Positions 1-8,546 of a stretch of DNA of 64,000 nt are shown here, one piece after another. Source of the stretch: an uncultured Alphaproteobacteria bacterium. Its GTDB lineage: Bacteria > Pseudomonadota > Alphaproteobacteria > Rs-D84. Location: NCBI GenBank assembly GCA_947646585.1, contig CANSHD010000001.1:439210-503209 (forward strand), in the 5' to 3' direction. Under the pieces are notes generated by a model, which saw only the letters and a list, made by a program, of their open reading frames with translations, searched no databases and was not told the origin of the DNA. How positions within the stretch are numbered: the stretch's first letter is position 1; the number at the start of each line of letters is the position of its first letter. Position numbers and translations under genes: made by a program.

Positions 1-85
1 GATGATACGCCAGTGTTTCCGCGCTGATGTGCGGCGCCAGTGCGTCCGACGCATACGGCAGCGGGAATTGTGATAATGAAAACAT
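1..85 (-). CDS. sodB: Superoxide dismutase [Fe/Mn], N-terminal part
   Basis: Only the first 28 codons lie in the window; the gene runs off the left edge. The start MFSLSQFPLPYASDALAPHI, followed by ISAETLAYH, matches the N-terminus of Fe/Mn superoxide dismutases, including the conserved first metal-site region. A good Shine-Dalgarno (GGAGAG) lies 5 bases before the ATG at 85. The enzyme converts superoxide to peroxide and oxygen in the cytoplasm. It is divergent from the thioredoxin-like gene at 224, so the two share a 138-bp intergenic region. Metal choice cannot be judged from this fragment. Confidence 0.9.
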   Translation of the reverse strand, partial: MFSLSQFPLPYASDALAPHISAETLAYH

Positions 86-171
86 ATTGGCTCTCCTTTT
101 TTTCTGTATTTTGCGCGCAGTGCCCACATAACACAACAGGAATTTTTTAAGAATTTTATAACAAAAAGGTC

Positions 172-200
172 TTGCGCCGCATGGCGCCGGTTTTTATAAT
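172..200 (+). promoter_or_regulatory. Candidate sigma-70 promoter for the thioredoxin-like gene
   Basis: A perfect -10 TATAAT (195-200) lies 17 bases after a weak -35 TTGCGC (172-177). The start codon follows 24 bases later behind AAAGGAG. Confidence 0.55.
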
Positions 201-223
201 CAGAACATCGCAAAGGAGAAAAT

Positions 224-793
224 ATGAAAAAATTATCTATTGTATCGGCCGCAATGGGCCTGGCATTCATCGGTTCTGCATCGGCTGCGGATATCACGGT
301 TTACTATTCGCCGACATGCCCGCATTGCCACCATGCGCGTGATTTCATTAACAATACGCTGATTTATGAATATCCGACCATCAAAGTGACCGAGGTCAAT
401 GTTATGGACCAGGCAAATCTGGAAAAGTTCCAGCAGACTTTGGAAAAGTGCAAATTTGAATCCGGCGGCGTTCCTGTAATTGTTGTCGGTGACAAGTGCG
501 AACAGGGCTATGCCGACTTTATGCAGGACACATTGCGCCAGCATGTAGAGGCGGACATGTCGGACGCGGACAAGAAAGCCGCGGCTGAAAACAAAGCCGA
601 AATGGAAAAAGACGCCGAGGGTTTTAAGGCCGCCAACGCGGACCGCGCGAACGCTGTATCTGAATATAATGCCGCAGAAGCTGCGGTCGCTGCGGAAAAG
701 GGCGGTAATTCCACGATTTGGTTCTGGGGCTTGCTGGTTGTGCTGGTCGCGGGCTTGGGCTTTGTCTTGGTTAAGAAGGGCAAGCGCAATTAA
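224..793 (+). CDS. Thioredoxin/glutaredoxin-like protein, membrane-anchored
   Basis: 189 aa. An N-terminal signal peptide (residues 1-21, ending SASA) is followed by a redoxin fold with CPHCHH (about residues 33-38), a CxxC dithiol motif, and the cis-Pro region GGVPVIVVG. An Ala/Glu/Lys-rich helical stretch (about 105-155) leads to one C-terminal membrane segment (about 165-183) and a basic tail. This suggests a periplasmic thiol-disulfide protein tethered at the C-terminus. The sequence resembles glutaredoxins more than DsbA. Start supported by AAAGGAG. The cvpA start follows 22 bases after its stop, so the two may be co-transcribed. Confidence 0.75.
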   Translation: MKKLSIVSAAMGLAFIGSASAADITVYYSPTCPHCHHARDFINNTLIYEYPTIKVTEVNVMDQANLEKFQQTLEKCKFESGGVPVIVVGDKCEQGYADFMQDTLRQHVEADMSDADKKAAAENKAEMEKDAEGFKAANADRANAVSEYNAAEAAVAAEKGGNSTIWFWGLLVVLVAGLGFVLVKKGKRN

Positions 794-815
794 GACCATA
801 ACGACGGTGTAGGAA

Positions 816-1595
816 ATGTTTGATTTAACCAGTCTTGATTACATATACATCGGCGTTATATTGGCGTCCACAATATGGGCGACGATTCGCGGCGGGATTT
901 ATGAAACGGTGGCGACCCTGTCATGGGTTGTCGCCGCGGTGACCGCGCGATTTGTATCGCCCATGCTGGACGGATTGCTGCAGCGCTGGTTCGGCCTGGC
1001 CGAATCGACGGTGGGGACGCTGGTGTCGTCATATTTCATCGTTTTCTTTGTAATATTGTTGGTTGTCGGTTTCTTTAACCAGAAACTGCGCGACAAGATT
1101 CAGGAAAGCATGATGAACGTCACGGACCACACGCTGGGCGTGATATTCGGCATTGTGCGCGGAATTGTCGTGATGGGCGTGGTGTATTGGGCCGCGCTGT
1201 GGTACTATTCCGATGCGCCGATGATGCCGCGCTGGATTGCGGATGCGCGCACGCGCCCGATTATGCAGTTGACGGCGGTAAAGCTGGATAAATGGTTCCT
1301 GCCCGGGGCGGAAAACAAATTGCTGCAGCGTGATGTTGCCGGCACCCAGGAAGCGATTGAAATCTATAACAACTTGATAAATCCGGCCGTATCCGATAAA
1401 CCGGCATCCCCGGCCGCCGAAAAGCCGGGCGCACCGGCCCCGGCGCCGAAACCGGCGCCCGCGCCCGCACCGGTCGATGACGACCCGGCGAATGAGACGG
1501 GATATAAATCGTCGGAACGCACGGCGCTGGAAAATCAGTTGTTACAAATTGAATCCGCCGCACGTGCCGCCGCAGAGCGCGATGCAGCAGAATAA
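816..1595 (+). CDS. cvpA: CvpA family membrane protein
   Basis: 259 aa. The N-terminal region (to about residue 120) has the CvpA arrangement of four hydrophobic helices, starting FDLTSLDYIYIGVILAST and containing GGIYETVATLSWVVAA. The C-terminal part is a Pro/Ala-rich linker (about 190-225) and a charged helix absent from classical CvpA (about 160 aa). CvpA proteins are inner-membrane proteins linked to colicin V export, envelope homeostasis and biofilm; the molecular role is unsettled. It converges on trhP across a shared terminator. Confidence 0.85.
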   Translation: MFDLTSLDYIYIGVILASTIWATIRGGIYETVATLSWVVAAVTARFVSPMLDGLLQRWFGLAESTVGTLVSSYFIVFFVILLVVGFFNQKLRDKIQESMMNVTDHTLGVIFGIVRGIVVMGVVYWAALWYYSDAPMMPRWIADARTRPIMQLTAVKLDKWFLPGAENKLLQRDVAGTQEAIEIYNNLINPAVSDKPASPAAEKPGAPAPAPKPAPAPAPVDDDPANETGYKSSERTALENQLLQIESAARAAAERDAAE

Positions 1596-1623
1596 AAAAT
1601 CGCCCGTTCGGGCGATTTTTTTT
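1596..1623. terminator. Bidirectional intrinsic terminator
   Basis: Palindrome AAAATCGCCCG/CGGGCGATTTT with A and T tracts on both sides, between the convergent cvpA and trhP genes. Confidence 0.85.
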
Positions 1624-2866
1624 ATTTGTGTTTATATGCCAATACATATGGAACGAATTTCACGCCCAATCCGTCCGGTAACCATTCGCGCGGGATGATA
1701 ATGCTGTTATGCTGGCCGGCGGCCATTTTTTGCACCTCTGTTCTGTTGGCCGCATTTATTAACCGGGCCGGTTTTATCGTCGCCTTGTCCATTGTTCCCG
1801 GCAGAATAAACGTGATTTCATCGCCGGCCTTTATTTCATTGCGCAATTCCAGTGTGATTTCGTCGTCGGTTGCGTTTGTTATGACGCCGGCGGCATGATA
1901 TTCGGATGTGCTGCGCGTGGTGTCGTAATCATGCGCGTCCGGTCCGACGGGACCGTCAAAGAATGCGGTTGTGTATCCGCGTGTTTCCAAAACGTTCAGC
2001 GCATTCATAAACGGCGCCGGGTCAAAACCCGCCGGGTCGGCGGCGTATGCGTCCATGGCGCATCTGTATGCATGCACGACGCTGCCGACGTAATATTCGC
2101 TGCGGTTGCGGCCCTCTATTTTTAATGAGTCCGGCGCGGCTGAAATAACCTCGCCCAGTCGCGGCATCAAACACAGGTCTTTTGAGTTCATGATATATGC
2201 GCCGCGTTCGTCTTCTTCTATCGGCATTTCGACGCCACTGTCATGCTCGCGCAAAATGACGTCGTATTTCCAACGGCACAGCTGGGCGCATGCGCCGCGA
2301 TTGGCGGGCCGCCCTGTTATAAAATTGGACAGCAGGCACCGCCCGGAATAGCTCATGCACATTGCGCCGTGCACAAATATCTCCAGCCCCACGTCCGGAC
2401 ACGCCGCACGTATCGATTTGAATTCGTTATGCGTCACCTCGCGCGCCAGCACGCATAATTTTGCGCCCGCCGCCTGCCAGAATTTGACCGAGCGCGCAGA
2501 ACATATGTTTGCCTGGGTTGATATGTGAATCGGAATATCCGGATGATTTTCGCGAACCCACATTACGATTCCGGGGTCGGATACAATCAGCGCGTCGGGA
2601 CGCAGGTAATTTATAGTCTCGCTGACGCGGCCCAGATTTTCATATTCAAAATCATGTGCGAATAAATTAAACGCCAGATAAACCTTTTTTTCGGCATTGT
2701 GCGCCAGCTCGATTCCGGCCTTTACCTCGTCCGTTGTGATTTTTGCGCGTGCGCGCATTGAAAAGCCCGGCAAGCCGGCATAAATTGCGTCGGCCCCGTA
2801 CAGGATTGCCGTTTTAAACGCGTCCAGCGTCCCCGCCGGCGCCAATAATTCAGGTAATTTAATCAT
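1622..2866 (-). CDS. trhP: Peptidase U32 family protein, TrhP/YegQ type
   Basis: 414 aa. The U32 signature is clear: EIFVHGAMCMSYSGRCLLSN, then FITGRPANRGACAQLCRWKY, holding the clustered Cys residues known in this family. It opens with LPELLAPAGTLDAFKTAILYGADAIYAG. YegQ/TrhP acts in prephenate-dependent 5-hydroxyuridine formation at tRNA position 34; other U32 members (RlhA, UbiU/V) modify rRNA or act in ubiquinone synthesis. Length and the NRGACAQ block favour TrhP. It faces the broken tRNA-Thr gene. Confidence 0.82.
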   Translation of the reverse strand: MIKLPELLAPAGTLDAFKTAILYGADAIYAGLPGFSMRARAKITTDEVKAGIELAHNAEKKVYLAFNLFAHDFEYENLGRVSETINYLRPDALIVSDPGIVMWVRENHPDIPIHISTQANICSARSVKFWQAAGAKLCVLAREVTHNEFKSIRAACPDVGLEIFVHGAMCMSYSGRCLLSNFITGRPANRGACAQLCRWKYDVILREHDSGVEMPIEEDERGAYIMNSKDLCLMPRLGEVISAAPDSLKIEGRNRSEYYVGSVVHAYRCAMDAYAADPAGFDPAPFMNALNVLETRGYTTAFFDGPVGPDAHDYDTTRSTSEYHAAGVITNATDDEITLELRNEIKAGDEITFILPGTMDKATIKPARLINAANRTEVQKMAAGQHNSIIIPREWLPDGLGVKFVPYVLAYKHK

Positions 2867-2922
2867 GCCAATATGATTTACCGGGCGGTGCCCAAATGCA
2901 AGTGATTTATGAATTTTTACAC

Positions 2923-2951
2923 TTGATATTTTGTTTCCGGCAATGTATAGT
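2923..2951 (+). promoter_or_regulatory. Promoter of the interrupted tRNA-Thr gene
   Basis: TTGATA (2923-2928), 17-base spacer, TATAGT (2946-2951), 10 bases before the tRNA 5' end. The same layout precedes the intact element-borne copy (11038-11066), so both appear to be real tRNA promoters. Confidence 0.65.
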
Positions 2952-2961
2952 AAGGCACGTT

Positions 2962-2999
2962 GCCAGTTTAGCTCAGCTGGTAGAGCATCTGATTTGTAA
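2962..2999 (+). pseudogene. tRNA-Thr(TGT), 5' half, split by integration
   Basis: Bases 1-38 of a tRNA-Thr (acceptor 5' strand, D arm, 5' anticodon stem TCTGA, loop TTTGTAA) match the intact copy at 10952-11027. Homology stops exactly after the anticodon loop; what follows (ACTCATC) cannot rebuild the anticodon stem. The matching 3' half is at 11304-11348. The promoter is intact, so this half may still be transcribed. Confidence 0.93.
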
Positions 3000-3076
3000 A
3001 CTCATCTGGCGTTTTTTATAACCGTTTGAATTTCCTGGGATTTTAAGTGATTTTTAACCATAAAAGGGGCTCGTCA

Positions 3077-3193
3077 GGGACATTTTATACAATAACGTGT
3101 AGCTATGTGTTATAATCTGCAACAAGATTTAGACTTGGCAAAACGGGGCTTTTTTAGACCCATAAAACAGTGAATTGTCCCTTATTTGTCCCC
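3077..3193. repeat. Left-end GGGACA motifs, candidate integrase arm sites
   Basis: GGGACA occurs at 3077-3082 and, inverted, at 3176-3181 and 3187-3192, between the left core and the integrase gene. The same hexamer recurs five times at the right end. Clustering at both ends resembles arm-type integrase sites; binding is inferred. Confidence 0.45.
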
Positions 3194-3308
3194 GGATATA
3201 AAATCATCTATCAAAAATAGCACTTTTCTAACACTTTCTGGGTGTGGGTCATCTCATTGTATATGTTGACATTCACTCAGGGGGACTTATATCTACAGAA
3301 AAGGACTA

Positions 3309-4379
3309 ATGCAAATGGCTACTATAGAAAAGCGCGAAAGTGGGGATAAATATGTATATCGGGCTCGTGTCCGTGTAAAGGGTGCCGCGCCCCGCACGGC
3401 GACGTTTCCAAACAAGACATTGGCGAAGGCTTGGGTCCAGAAGACGGAGGTTGACATCAAGGAGGAGCAGTATTTACCCGGCTCTCAGTCGCAGAAACGA
3501 ACCCTCGGCGAGGTTATCAAGGAATACAAAGACCGGGTAAAACACGGTCAGCACAAGGCGTCAATAACGACCCTGCAACAAATGGATGTTTGGGACGAAC
3601 TTATCGGCGCATATACCCTGTCAATGATAACCCCGGAACGCATTTACAATGCAATCAAGGATATAGAGGCAATCCCGACGCCAAGTGGTTCAGTAAAAAG
3701 CAACAGCACATTAAACCGATATTTTGCGGTGCTCAGCTCGCTACTAACGTTCGCAGTCAAGGAACTGGGTTGGCTGCGTGAAAATCCCGCTGCCAAGGTG
3801 TCCCGTCGGCCAGAGCCGAACGGGCGCGTTCGTTTTCTGTCGGACAATGAACGCAATCGCCTGTTGGCACAGGTAAAAAAGGCTAAAAATCCGTTCTTGT
3901 ATCCTGTGGTGCTGGTTGCAATTTCAACCGGTGCTCGTCAAAGTGAAATATTAAATCTTAAATGGCAGGATATAGATTTAAAACGTGGCTGGGCCACACT
4001 GCAAAAGACCAAGAACGGCGACCGACGCGGCATAGCGTTGCGCGGGCCTGCGCTGGCCGCAATGCAAGAGCTTTATAAAAAACGCCTATCAAATATCTGG
4101 GCTTTTCCAAATGAATTTAATTCCGGGCCGTTTAATATCCGCAAAAGTTGGGATAAAGCCGTCAAAGACGCTGGTTTGGTTGATTTTAGATTTCACGATC
4201 TGCGCCATACATGCGCCAGTTATCTGATTATGAACGGCGCCAGCCTTGGCGAAATTGCGGACGTACTGGGGCATAAAACGTTGCAAATGGTGCAACGCTA
4301 TGCCCATATATCCGACAGCCATAAAGGCAGCGTAATAGAACGTATGAACGATAAAATATTCGGAGGTCAAAATGACTGA
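3309..4379 (+). CDS. int: Tyrosine recombinase / phage-type integrase
   Basis: 356 aa. An N-terminal arm-binding-like part (residues 1-60) and SAM-like core-binding domain precede the catalytic domain. Visible catalytic residues are Arg in STGARQSEILNLKW, HxxR in FHDLRHTCASYL, His in VLGHKTLQMVQRY, with Tyr in QRYAHIS. The start at 3309 has AAAAGGACTA just upstream; an in-frame ATG two codons later is possible. It sits about 310 bp inside the left attachment core, as expected for the enzyme that catalysed insertion. It overlaps the next gene by 8 bases. Confidence 0.93.
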   Translation: MQMATIEKRESGDKYVYRARVRVKGAAPRTATFPNKTLAKAWVQKTEVDIKEEQYLPGSQSQKRTLGEVIKEYKDRVKHGQHKASITTLQQMDVWDELIGAYTLSMITPERIYNAIKDIEAIPTPSGSVKSNSTLNRYFAVLSSLLTFAVKELGWLRENPAAKVSRRPEPNGRVRFLSDNERNRLLAQVKKAKNPFLYPVVLVAISTGARQSEILNLKWQDIDLKRGWATLQKTKNGDRRGIALRGPALAAMQELYKKRLSNIWAFPNEFNSGPFNIRKSWDKAVKDAGLVDFRFHDLRHTCASYLIMNGASLGEIADVLGHKTLQMVQRYAHISDSHKGSVIERMNDKIFGGQND

Positions 4380-4722
4380 TAAATTGCCATATTCTGAACT
4401 ATTCCCATACCTGCACCCGTTGGACGCAAAGCCGGCCGATGTCAATATTCCACCTTGTGTGAAAAAGTATATTGACAAACATTATACTTTTGTCATATCT
4501 GCAGGCTATTTAAATGCTGAAAAGATGAATAAAGCGTTTGAGTTCTTGAGCGAACAATATCCGGGGAATAATGTATTAAACCAAGTACGGAAATTTATAA
4601 ATTCATTCCCTGGTGACGATATGTATAATGTGCCGGAACACGATAAAAAAGGCACCAGTTATTTTTGGGTTTACACTGTATCGGCATTTTTATTTTTGAA
4701 TGTTTATCAAATAAATAAATAA
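4372..4722 (+). CDS. Hypothetical protein downstream of integrase
   Basis: 116 aa, start overlapping the integrase stop (ATGACTGA), so translation is probably coupled. No known family recognised. The middle is hydrophilic, with YPGNNVLNQVRKFINSFPG, and a short hydrophobic segment YFWVYTVSAFLFLNVYQ lies near the C-terminus. It may be an excision or immunity factor by position only. Confidence 0.6.
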   Translation: MTDKLPYSELFPYLHPLDAKPADVNIPPCVKKYIDKHYTFVISAGYLNAEKMNKAFEFLSEQYPGNNVLNQVRKFINSFPGDDMYNVPEHDKKGTSYFWVYTVSAFLFLNVYQINK

Positions 4723-5038
4723 ATCTGCAAAGGCTCTAAAACTTGTCGTCCGTGCTTTTGACCGGGCAAGAAACCATAAAACCTTATGGCTGGCAACTTA
4801 TGGCTATCGAAAAGGCGGCGCAGGCCGCGCCGGTAAATATGCAAAGGTTAAGGGAAAAGCCAAACAAAAATGGAACACGTTTTCAAATGCAACGAAACAT
4901 GCAAAGGCTTATTCCGCTGCTTTGAATCTCTTAGACTATCCCGAGTTATTTGAGGGATTATCACAGCCCCCAACAATCAACACCCTGGAAAGGTGGGTCA
5001 GAGAATGGAAAAAGGAAGAAAAAAGTTGCGTTTGCTAG
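4715..5038 (+). pseudogene. 5'-truncated or frameshifted gene remnant
   Basis: A 108-codon open frame from the stop at 4712-4714 to TAG at 5036-5038 has no ATG but reads like a real basic protein: ATYGYRKGGAGRAGKYAKVK, then WNTFSNATKHAKAYSAAL, ending ERWVREWKKEEKSCVC. A terminator follows at once. Either the start region was lost, it begins at a non-ATG codon, or it is reached by frameshift from the preceding ORF. The short ATG ORF overlapping it at 4743-4925 is out of frame and looks like a shadow. Family not recognised. Confidence 0.5.
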
Positions 5039-5064
5039 CACCCGTAATTCACGGGTGTTTTTTT
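5039..5064 (+). terminator. Intrinsic terminator
   Basis: CACCCGT/ACGGGTG hairpin followed by seven T residues, immediately after the remnant ORF. Confidence 0.8.
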
Positions 5065-5110
5065 ATTCAATAATCAGGTTGTACCGGTACTAAACCAAAA
5101 GGATAAAAAA

Positions 5111-5341
5111 ATGGAAAAAGACATGAAATATCCTAACTATAAAACAGTTAGGCAATTTTCCGAGGCATACCCTGCATTTAGTCAGGGCTCGCTGCGGGAC
5201 TTGATATTTTTCGCAGACATCAACGGCCTAAGCAATTTTAACGCAATCCGCCGTGTTGGGGCAAAAATACTTATAAACGAGGATAACTTTTTCAAATGGG
5301 TGGATACAAATCCACGAACCAAAGGGGGCTTAAATGTCTAA
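5111..5341 (+). CDS. AlpA/excisionase-like small DNA-binding protein
   Basis: 76 aa. The order TVRQFSEAYPAFSQGSLRDL, then GLSNFNAIRRVGAKILINED and FFKWVD, matches the winged-helix layout of AlpA/MerR-type excisionase and activator proteins (helix-turn-helix, then a short wing and final helix). The start follows AAAAGGATAAAAAA. Its stop overlaps the start of the RepA-like gene by 8 bases, so the two are coupled. Likely role: control of excision or of the replication gene. Confidence 0.65.
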   Translation: MEKDMKYPNYKTVRQFSEAYPAFSQGSLRDLIFFADINGLSNFNAIRRVGAKILINEDNFFKWVDTNPRTKGGLNV

Positions 5342-6419
5342 TATCCCAGAAATAGATTCTGAGTTGTACGGCATGGGCAACAGTTCAGACAATGCAGTAT
5401 ATGTCTCAGGAACAGAGGGCACCTTTCCAGCACCAAAAATCTATTCACTTGATGAATTGCAATCTATGGAATTGCCACCGATTAAATGGATACTGTATCC
5501 GTTTATCCCGGAAAAAGGTGTATGCATGATTGCCGCGCCGCGCGGCGTCGGCAAGTCTTTCTTTGCAATGACTATGGCGCTTGCCGTGTCGTCCGGTGCC
5601 AGTTTCTTGGGCTTTAGAGCTGACAGAGCCTATCGGGTGCTCTATGTAGACGGGGAAATGAACGGACGGACGTTACAAGATCGCTTTAATGCGTTATCTG
5701 CTGGCTTAGCGCAAGACGGTGTATTGCCAAATCCTAAAAATCTACATATATATGGCTGTGATTTTCAGGAAAATGCAGCTATGCCGGATATTGCCAATCC
5801 ACGCCATTGGTCTGCTATTGATATGGCAATTCAGCAGATGAAAGGTGTTGACCTGATAATTCTTGATAACATTTTCACGCTGTACAACTGTCCAGATGAA
5901 AACGCTGCGTCAAATTGGCAGGCTTTTAACAAGTGGTCCGTTCGCCAGCGTGTTGCCGGTCGCTCTGTATTATGGATACATCATACAGGCAAAGACGCGG
6001 ACAAAGGGGGGCGTGGCTCCTCTGCAATAGAAACGCTGATGGATGCGTCAATGCTGTTGAAACGCCCACAGGGATATACCGCCAACCAAGGCGCTGTTAT
6101 ATCGGTGGAATACACCAAGAATCGCAGTCGTGCCGGTGATGAAGTCGCCAAGTTTGCAATAAAACTTGATAATATTGGCGACGGTTTGAAATGGACACCA
6201 ATCAAAGGTGATGAAGAGCTGGAGCAGGAAGAGATAAAAGTGCTGCTAAACAGTGGTATGAGCGTGGCTCAAATTTCCAAGGAAACAGGCAAGTCCTCAG
6301 CCCAGGTATATCGCATATTAGAGGCGGCAGGAATCAGGAAGCCGAGCAAAATTGCGAAAGCGGCTCAACAACAGATAGCAGAAGAAAACAAGAAACCAAT
6401 CCAAATAGAAATGGGATAG
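5334..6419 (+). CDS. RepA-like hexameric helicase (AAA_25 family)
   Basis: 361 aa. The RecA-like ATPase core has Walker A APRGVGKS (about residues 68-75), DGEMNGRTLQDR, Walker B VDLIILDNIF and IHHTGKDADKGGRGSSAIET, typical of plasmid and phage RepA/DnaB-like helicases. The C-terminus carries an HTH-like segment, MSVAQISKETGKSSAQVYRI. The protein probably unwinds or loads at an element origin, suggesting the excised circle can replicate. SD is AAAGGGGGC. Confidence 0.8.
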   Translation: MSNIPEIDSELYGMGNSSDNAVYVSGTEGTFPAPKIYSLDELQSMELPPIKWILYPFIPEKGVCMIAAPRGVGKSFFAMTMALAVSSGASFLGFRADRAYRVLYVDGEMNGRTLQDRFNALSAGLAQDGVLPNPKNLHIYGCDFQENAAMPDIANPRHWSAIDMAIQQMKGVDLIILDNIFTLYNCPDENAASNWQAFNKWSVRQRVAGRSVLWIHHTGKDADKGGRGSSAIETLMDASMLLKRPQGYTANQGAVISVEYTKNRSRAGDEVAKFAIKLDNIGDGLKWTPIKGDEELEQEEIKVLLNSGMSVAQISKETGKSSAQVYRILEAAGIRKPSKIAKAAQQQIAEENKKPIQIEMG

Positions 6420-6425
6420 AAAAAA

Positions 6426-6465
6426 TTCTCATTTTCTCAGCTGTATAGTATCGGGAAAATGAGAA
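6426..6465. repeat. Inverted repeat after the helicase gene
   Basis: Perfect 11-bp arms TTCTCATTTTC and GAAAATGAGAA separated by 18 bases, starting 6 bases after the helicase stop. It lacks a T tract, so it is not an obvious terminator; a replication-origin or operator role is possible. Confidence 0.5.
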
Positions 6466-6564
6466 ACTTGTTTTTATACTCTGGGAACGAACAAAAACGC
6501 AACATCGCAAGCGTCGTTTGCCGGGCGAAAAAGCCCGAATAATACCGTGTTGTTGCAAAGAAAA

Positions 6565-6588
6565 GTGGGGTGGCTAACGCCGCCCCAC
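6565..6588. terminator. GC-rich hairpin between converging operons
   Basis: GTGGGGTGGC/GCCGCCCCAC can form a strong hairpin. No long T tract follows, so terminator function is uncertain. The 240-bp stretch 6420-6656 holds this and the preceding inverted repeat and no gene. Confidence 0.35.
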
Positions 6589-6656
6589 TATCCTGTATAG
6601 TGCGAAATAGTGGGTAAGTTAGCGAAAATCGTTATTTCATACTTGCCGCGGCTTGT

Positions 6657-6962
6657 TCAAACCAAATTTGTTCGGTCAATTTTCTGACTTTCTAATGTTG
6701 CAATTACAGTGTCTGTGATTTGATTTTGATAACCGTATATACGCGTATGATAATAATGGCTTTCTTGGACGTCTGTAATAATATAGAGGGCAATTACAAT
6801 CAAGAACACAACCATCACTAACAATAGTTTAAAGAATCCTGATATTGTTCTACGTACAACACGAGAATCCTTGATTGTTTTTGCAGCATTCACTGTTCTG
6901 TGTTCTAGTTTATAAAAAAAACTATCTATCGCATTATCTGGAACATCAGCATAATTATTCAT
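6657..6962 (-). CDS. Small membrane protein, third gene of element operon
   Basis: 101 aa. One strong membrane segment (about residues 46-67, LLLVMVVFLIVIALYIITDV) lies between a basic cytoplasmic-looking N-terminus and a polar C-terminal part. No family recognised. It is 13 bp downstream of the 98-aa membrane protein and in the same direction, so all three genes are probably one transcript controlled by leader C. Confidence 0.6.
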   Translation of the reverse strand: MNNYADVPDNAIDSFFYKLEHRTVNAAKTIKDSRVVRRTISGFFKLLLVMVVFLIVIALYIITDVQESHYYHTRIYGYQNQITDTVIATLESQKIDRTNLV

Positions 6963-6975
6963 ACCTCACTCCTGC

Positions 6976-7272
6976 TTAATTAGCATTATCTGTATGTTCT
7001 GGCTTTCCAAAAATCGCCATAAATAACGCGATAAGCCACGAAAATGGGATAATCCAACAAAACGATAGCCAGTATATTGTATTGCGTTTAATCAGGTGCC
7101 TGCTGTATGCAATAACCGGTGGTATGGATAGGATGAACACAAGACTGATTATTCTGAACAATGCTATATCATACTGTGGTCTTCCGTACTGCGCAGACGT
7201 GGAACCCAACGCGACAAAAAACAGTAAAATCATACTAACTAGCCAACGTTTGATTGGAAATTCTGTCGTCAT
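6976..7272 (-). CDS. Small multi-spanning membrane protein
   Basis: 98 aa with three predicted membrane segments (about residues 9-28, 38-58, 67-88). No family recognised. It lies 12 bp after the secreted 328-aa protein gene; the operon may encode an envelope complex or an immunity or superinfection-exclusion function (inference from location on a mobile element). Confidence 0.6.
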   Translation of the reverse strand: MTTEFPIKRWLVSMILLFFVALGSTSAQYGRPQYDIALFRIISLVFILSIPPVIAYSRHLIKRNTIYWLSFCWIIPFSWLIALFMAIFGKPEHTDNAN

Positions 7273-7284
7273 TAACTTTCTCCT

Positions 7285-8271
7285 TTAAAATCCCATTGCT
7301 ATAAAATTTTTAGACAGACTATGTACTGTCGGGGTTATTGTCTTTTTATCTGTAAAGGCCACACATAGTTCTTGCTTGCTTAAAACCCCACTATGTATCA
7401 TTGTTATCATAAAAAGATTATCCGCTTTCTTTTTAGCAGTTTCAGAAGTTAAACTATCCTCAATAACACAAGCCTTATAATCGAATCCCATAATATCCGT
7501 TATCAGCTTTTCGGCTTTTTCTATGTGGGGGTGCAGGTTTGTTTTTAGCTGTGATATAAAATCAGACGGCACAGTATAATCTTTGCAGTATTCTTTTAGC
7601 CAATAAGTCCAAGTATAATATTGTCCCAACGCAAAATATGCTAATATCACATCGGGATTTTGTTTTATACGTATACTGTAATCTTGGTTGTTTACGCATG
7701 GTATGCTAACCATAGGATTATCCAAATTATCCGCAAATATTTTAGCCGCCTCTTGGTACTCTTGCGGTTGTAAACGTTGTGAAAGCATAGACTTTAGCAT
7801 CAAATCAGCAAATACTTCTTTTTGCTCTTTTTCTGTATTAGATTTGACTAGTTGATCGCTTTTGAGGGGCTGTATTGTTGGCTCGTTGGTCTCTCTGTTA
7901 TACCCAAAAAAATCAACTTGTGTGCGAGGCTGTGCCGCTGCGCCATATAAATATACAGCTTGTTTGATTTTATCAGTTTGTTCTTGTTCGGAATCAACAA
8001 ATTTATATGGTTTAACCGGCTCAAATAAACTTTGGAGATAAGGTGTCGTTCTGTCATCTGGCAGCGTAGCACGGTAGGCACGTCCTGGGATAATACTTCC
8101 TCCTCTATAAAAATCTCCCTTATTAGAATCATTTATTAAAGTGATACTGTCTTTTGTGGGTGCTGGCAGTTCCACCCAACGACCATTTGTGTATTTTACA
8201 TATTGCTCCCAAGCGTATGCGTTGCTGATAGCACAAATTGTGCAGATTGCTATAATAAGAGCTTTTTTCAT
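7285..8271 (-). CDS. Secreted hypothetical protein, first gene of leader-C operon
   Basis: 328 aa from the ATG at 8271, preceded by GGAGG. An upstream in-frame ATG at 8364 lies inside the leader RNA terminator and is rejected. Residues 1-18 are a signal peptide (MKKALIIAICTICAISNAYA). The mature part is hydrophilic with scattered Cys (for example SIPCVNNQD, KACVIED, ELCVAF) and no family I know. It is preceded by structured leader RNA C. Confidence 0.7.
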   Translation of the reverse strand: MKKALIIAICTICAISNAYAWEQYVKYTNGRWVELPAPTKDSITLINDSNKGDFYRGGSIIPGRAYRATLPDDRTTPYLQSLFEPVKPYKFVDSEQEQTDKIKQAVYLYGAAAQPRTQVDFFGYNRETNEPTIQPLKSDQLVKSNTEKEQKEVFADLMLKSMLSQRLQPQEYQEAAKIFADNLDNPMVSIPCVNNQDYSIRIKQNPDVILAYFALGQYYTWTYWLKEYCKDYTVPSDFISQLKTNLHPHIEKAEKLITDIMGFDYKACVIEDSLTSETAKKKADNLFMITMIHSGVLSKQELCVAFTDKKTITPTVHSLSKNFIAMGF

Positions 8272-8286
8272 ATATTCCTCCGTAAA

Positions 8287-8503
8287 CAAAAGACCGCCAA
8301 GAATTGACGGCCGGGGAGTTGATAAATCATAAAGTATAAAAATGACTCCGTTGCTTTCGGGCATGCCCTGTTATATGACGAACGGCTCCCCGACATAGCG
8401 TCGGGGGATAGTCAATGCAAAAACTCTGGGCTAAAAGCTCAGGAAACTTTGCAAGTATACTTTACAGGCTTATCACAGCCCCGAACCCAATTCCCATTGG
8501 ATT
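8287..8503 (-). ncRNA. Leader RNA copy C (candidate riboswitch-like attenuator)
   Basis: Read on the minus strand: hairpin CCAAT/ATTGG; conserved GTTCGGGGCTGT and AAGCC; closing helix P1 AAAGTATA (8456-8463) with TATACTTT (8331-8338); hairpin P3 CCCCCGAC/GTCGGGG (within 8384-8407); then CTCCCCGGCC (8309-8318), which can instead pair with the P3 3' arm; terminator stem GGCCGTCAA/TTGGCGGTC with TTTT (8288-8312); then the SD of the secreted protein. Its first 29 bases (8475-8503) are identical to those of copy B at 57263-57291. Confidence 0.75.
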
Positions 8504-8546
8504 ACGCCAATAAGGATACTGTTACAGAGCTAACAAATCAAGTTTT

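Noticed and set aside
4743..4925. 60-aa ORF (MSSVLLTGQE...)
   Set aside because: Out of frame with the better-looking 108-codon stretch covering the same DNA; low-complexity basic composition and no SD.
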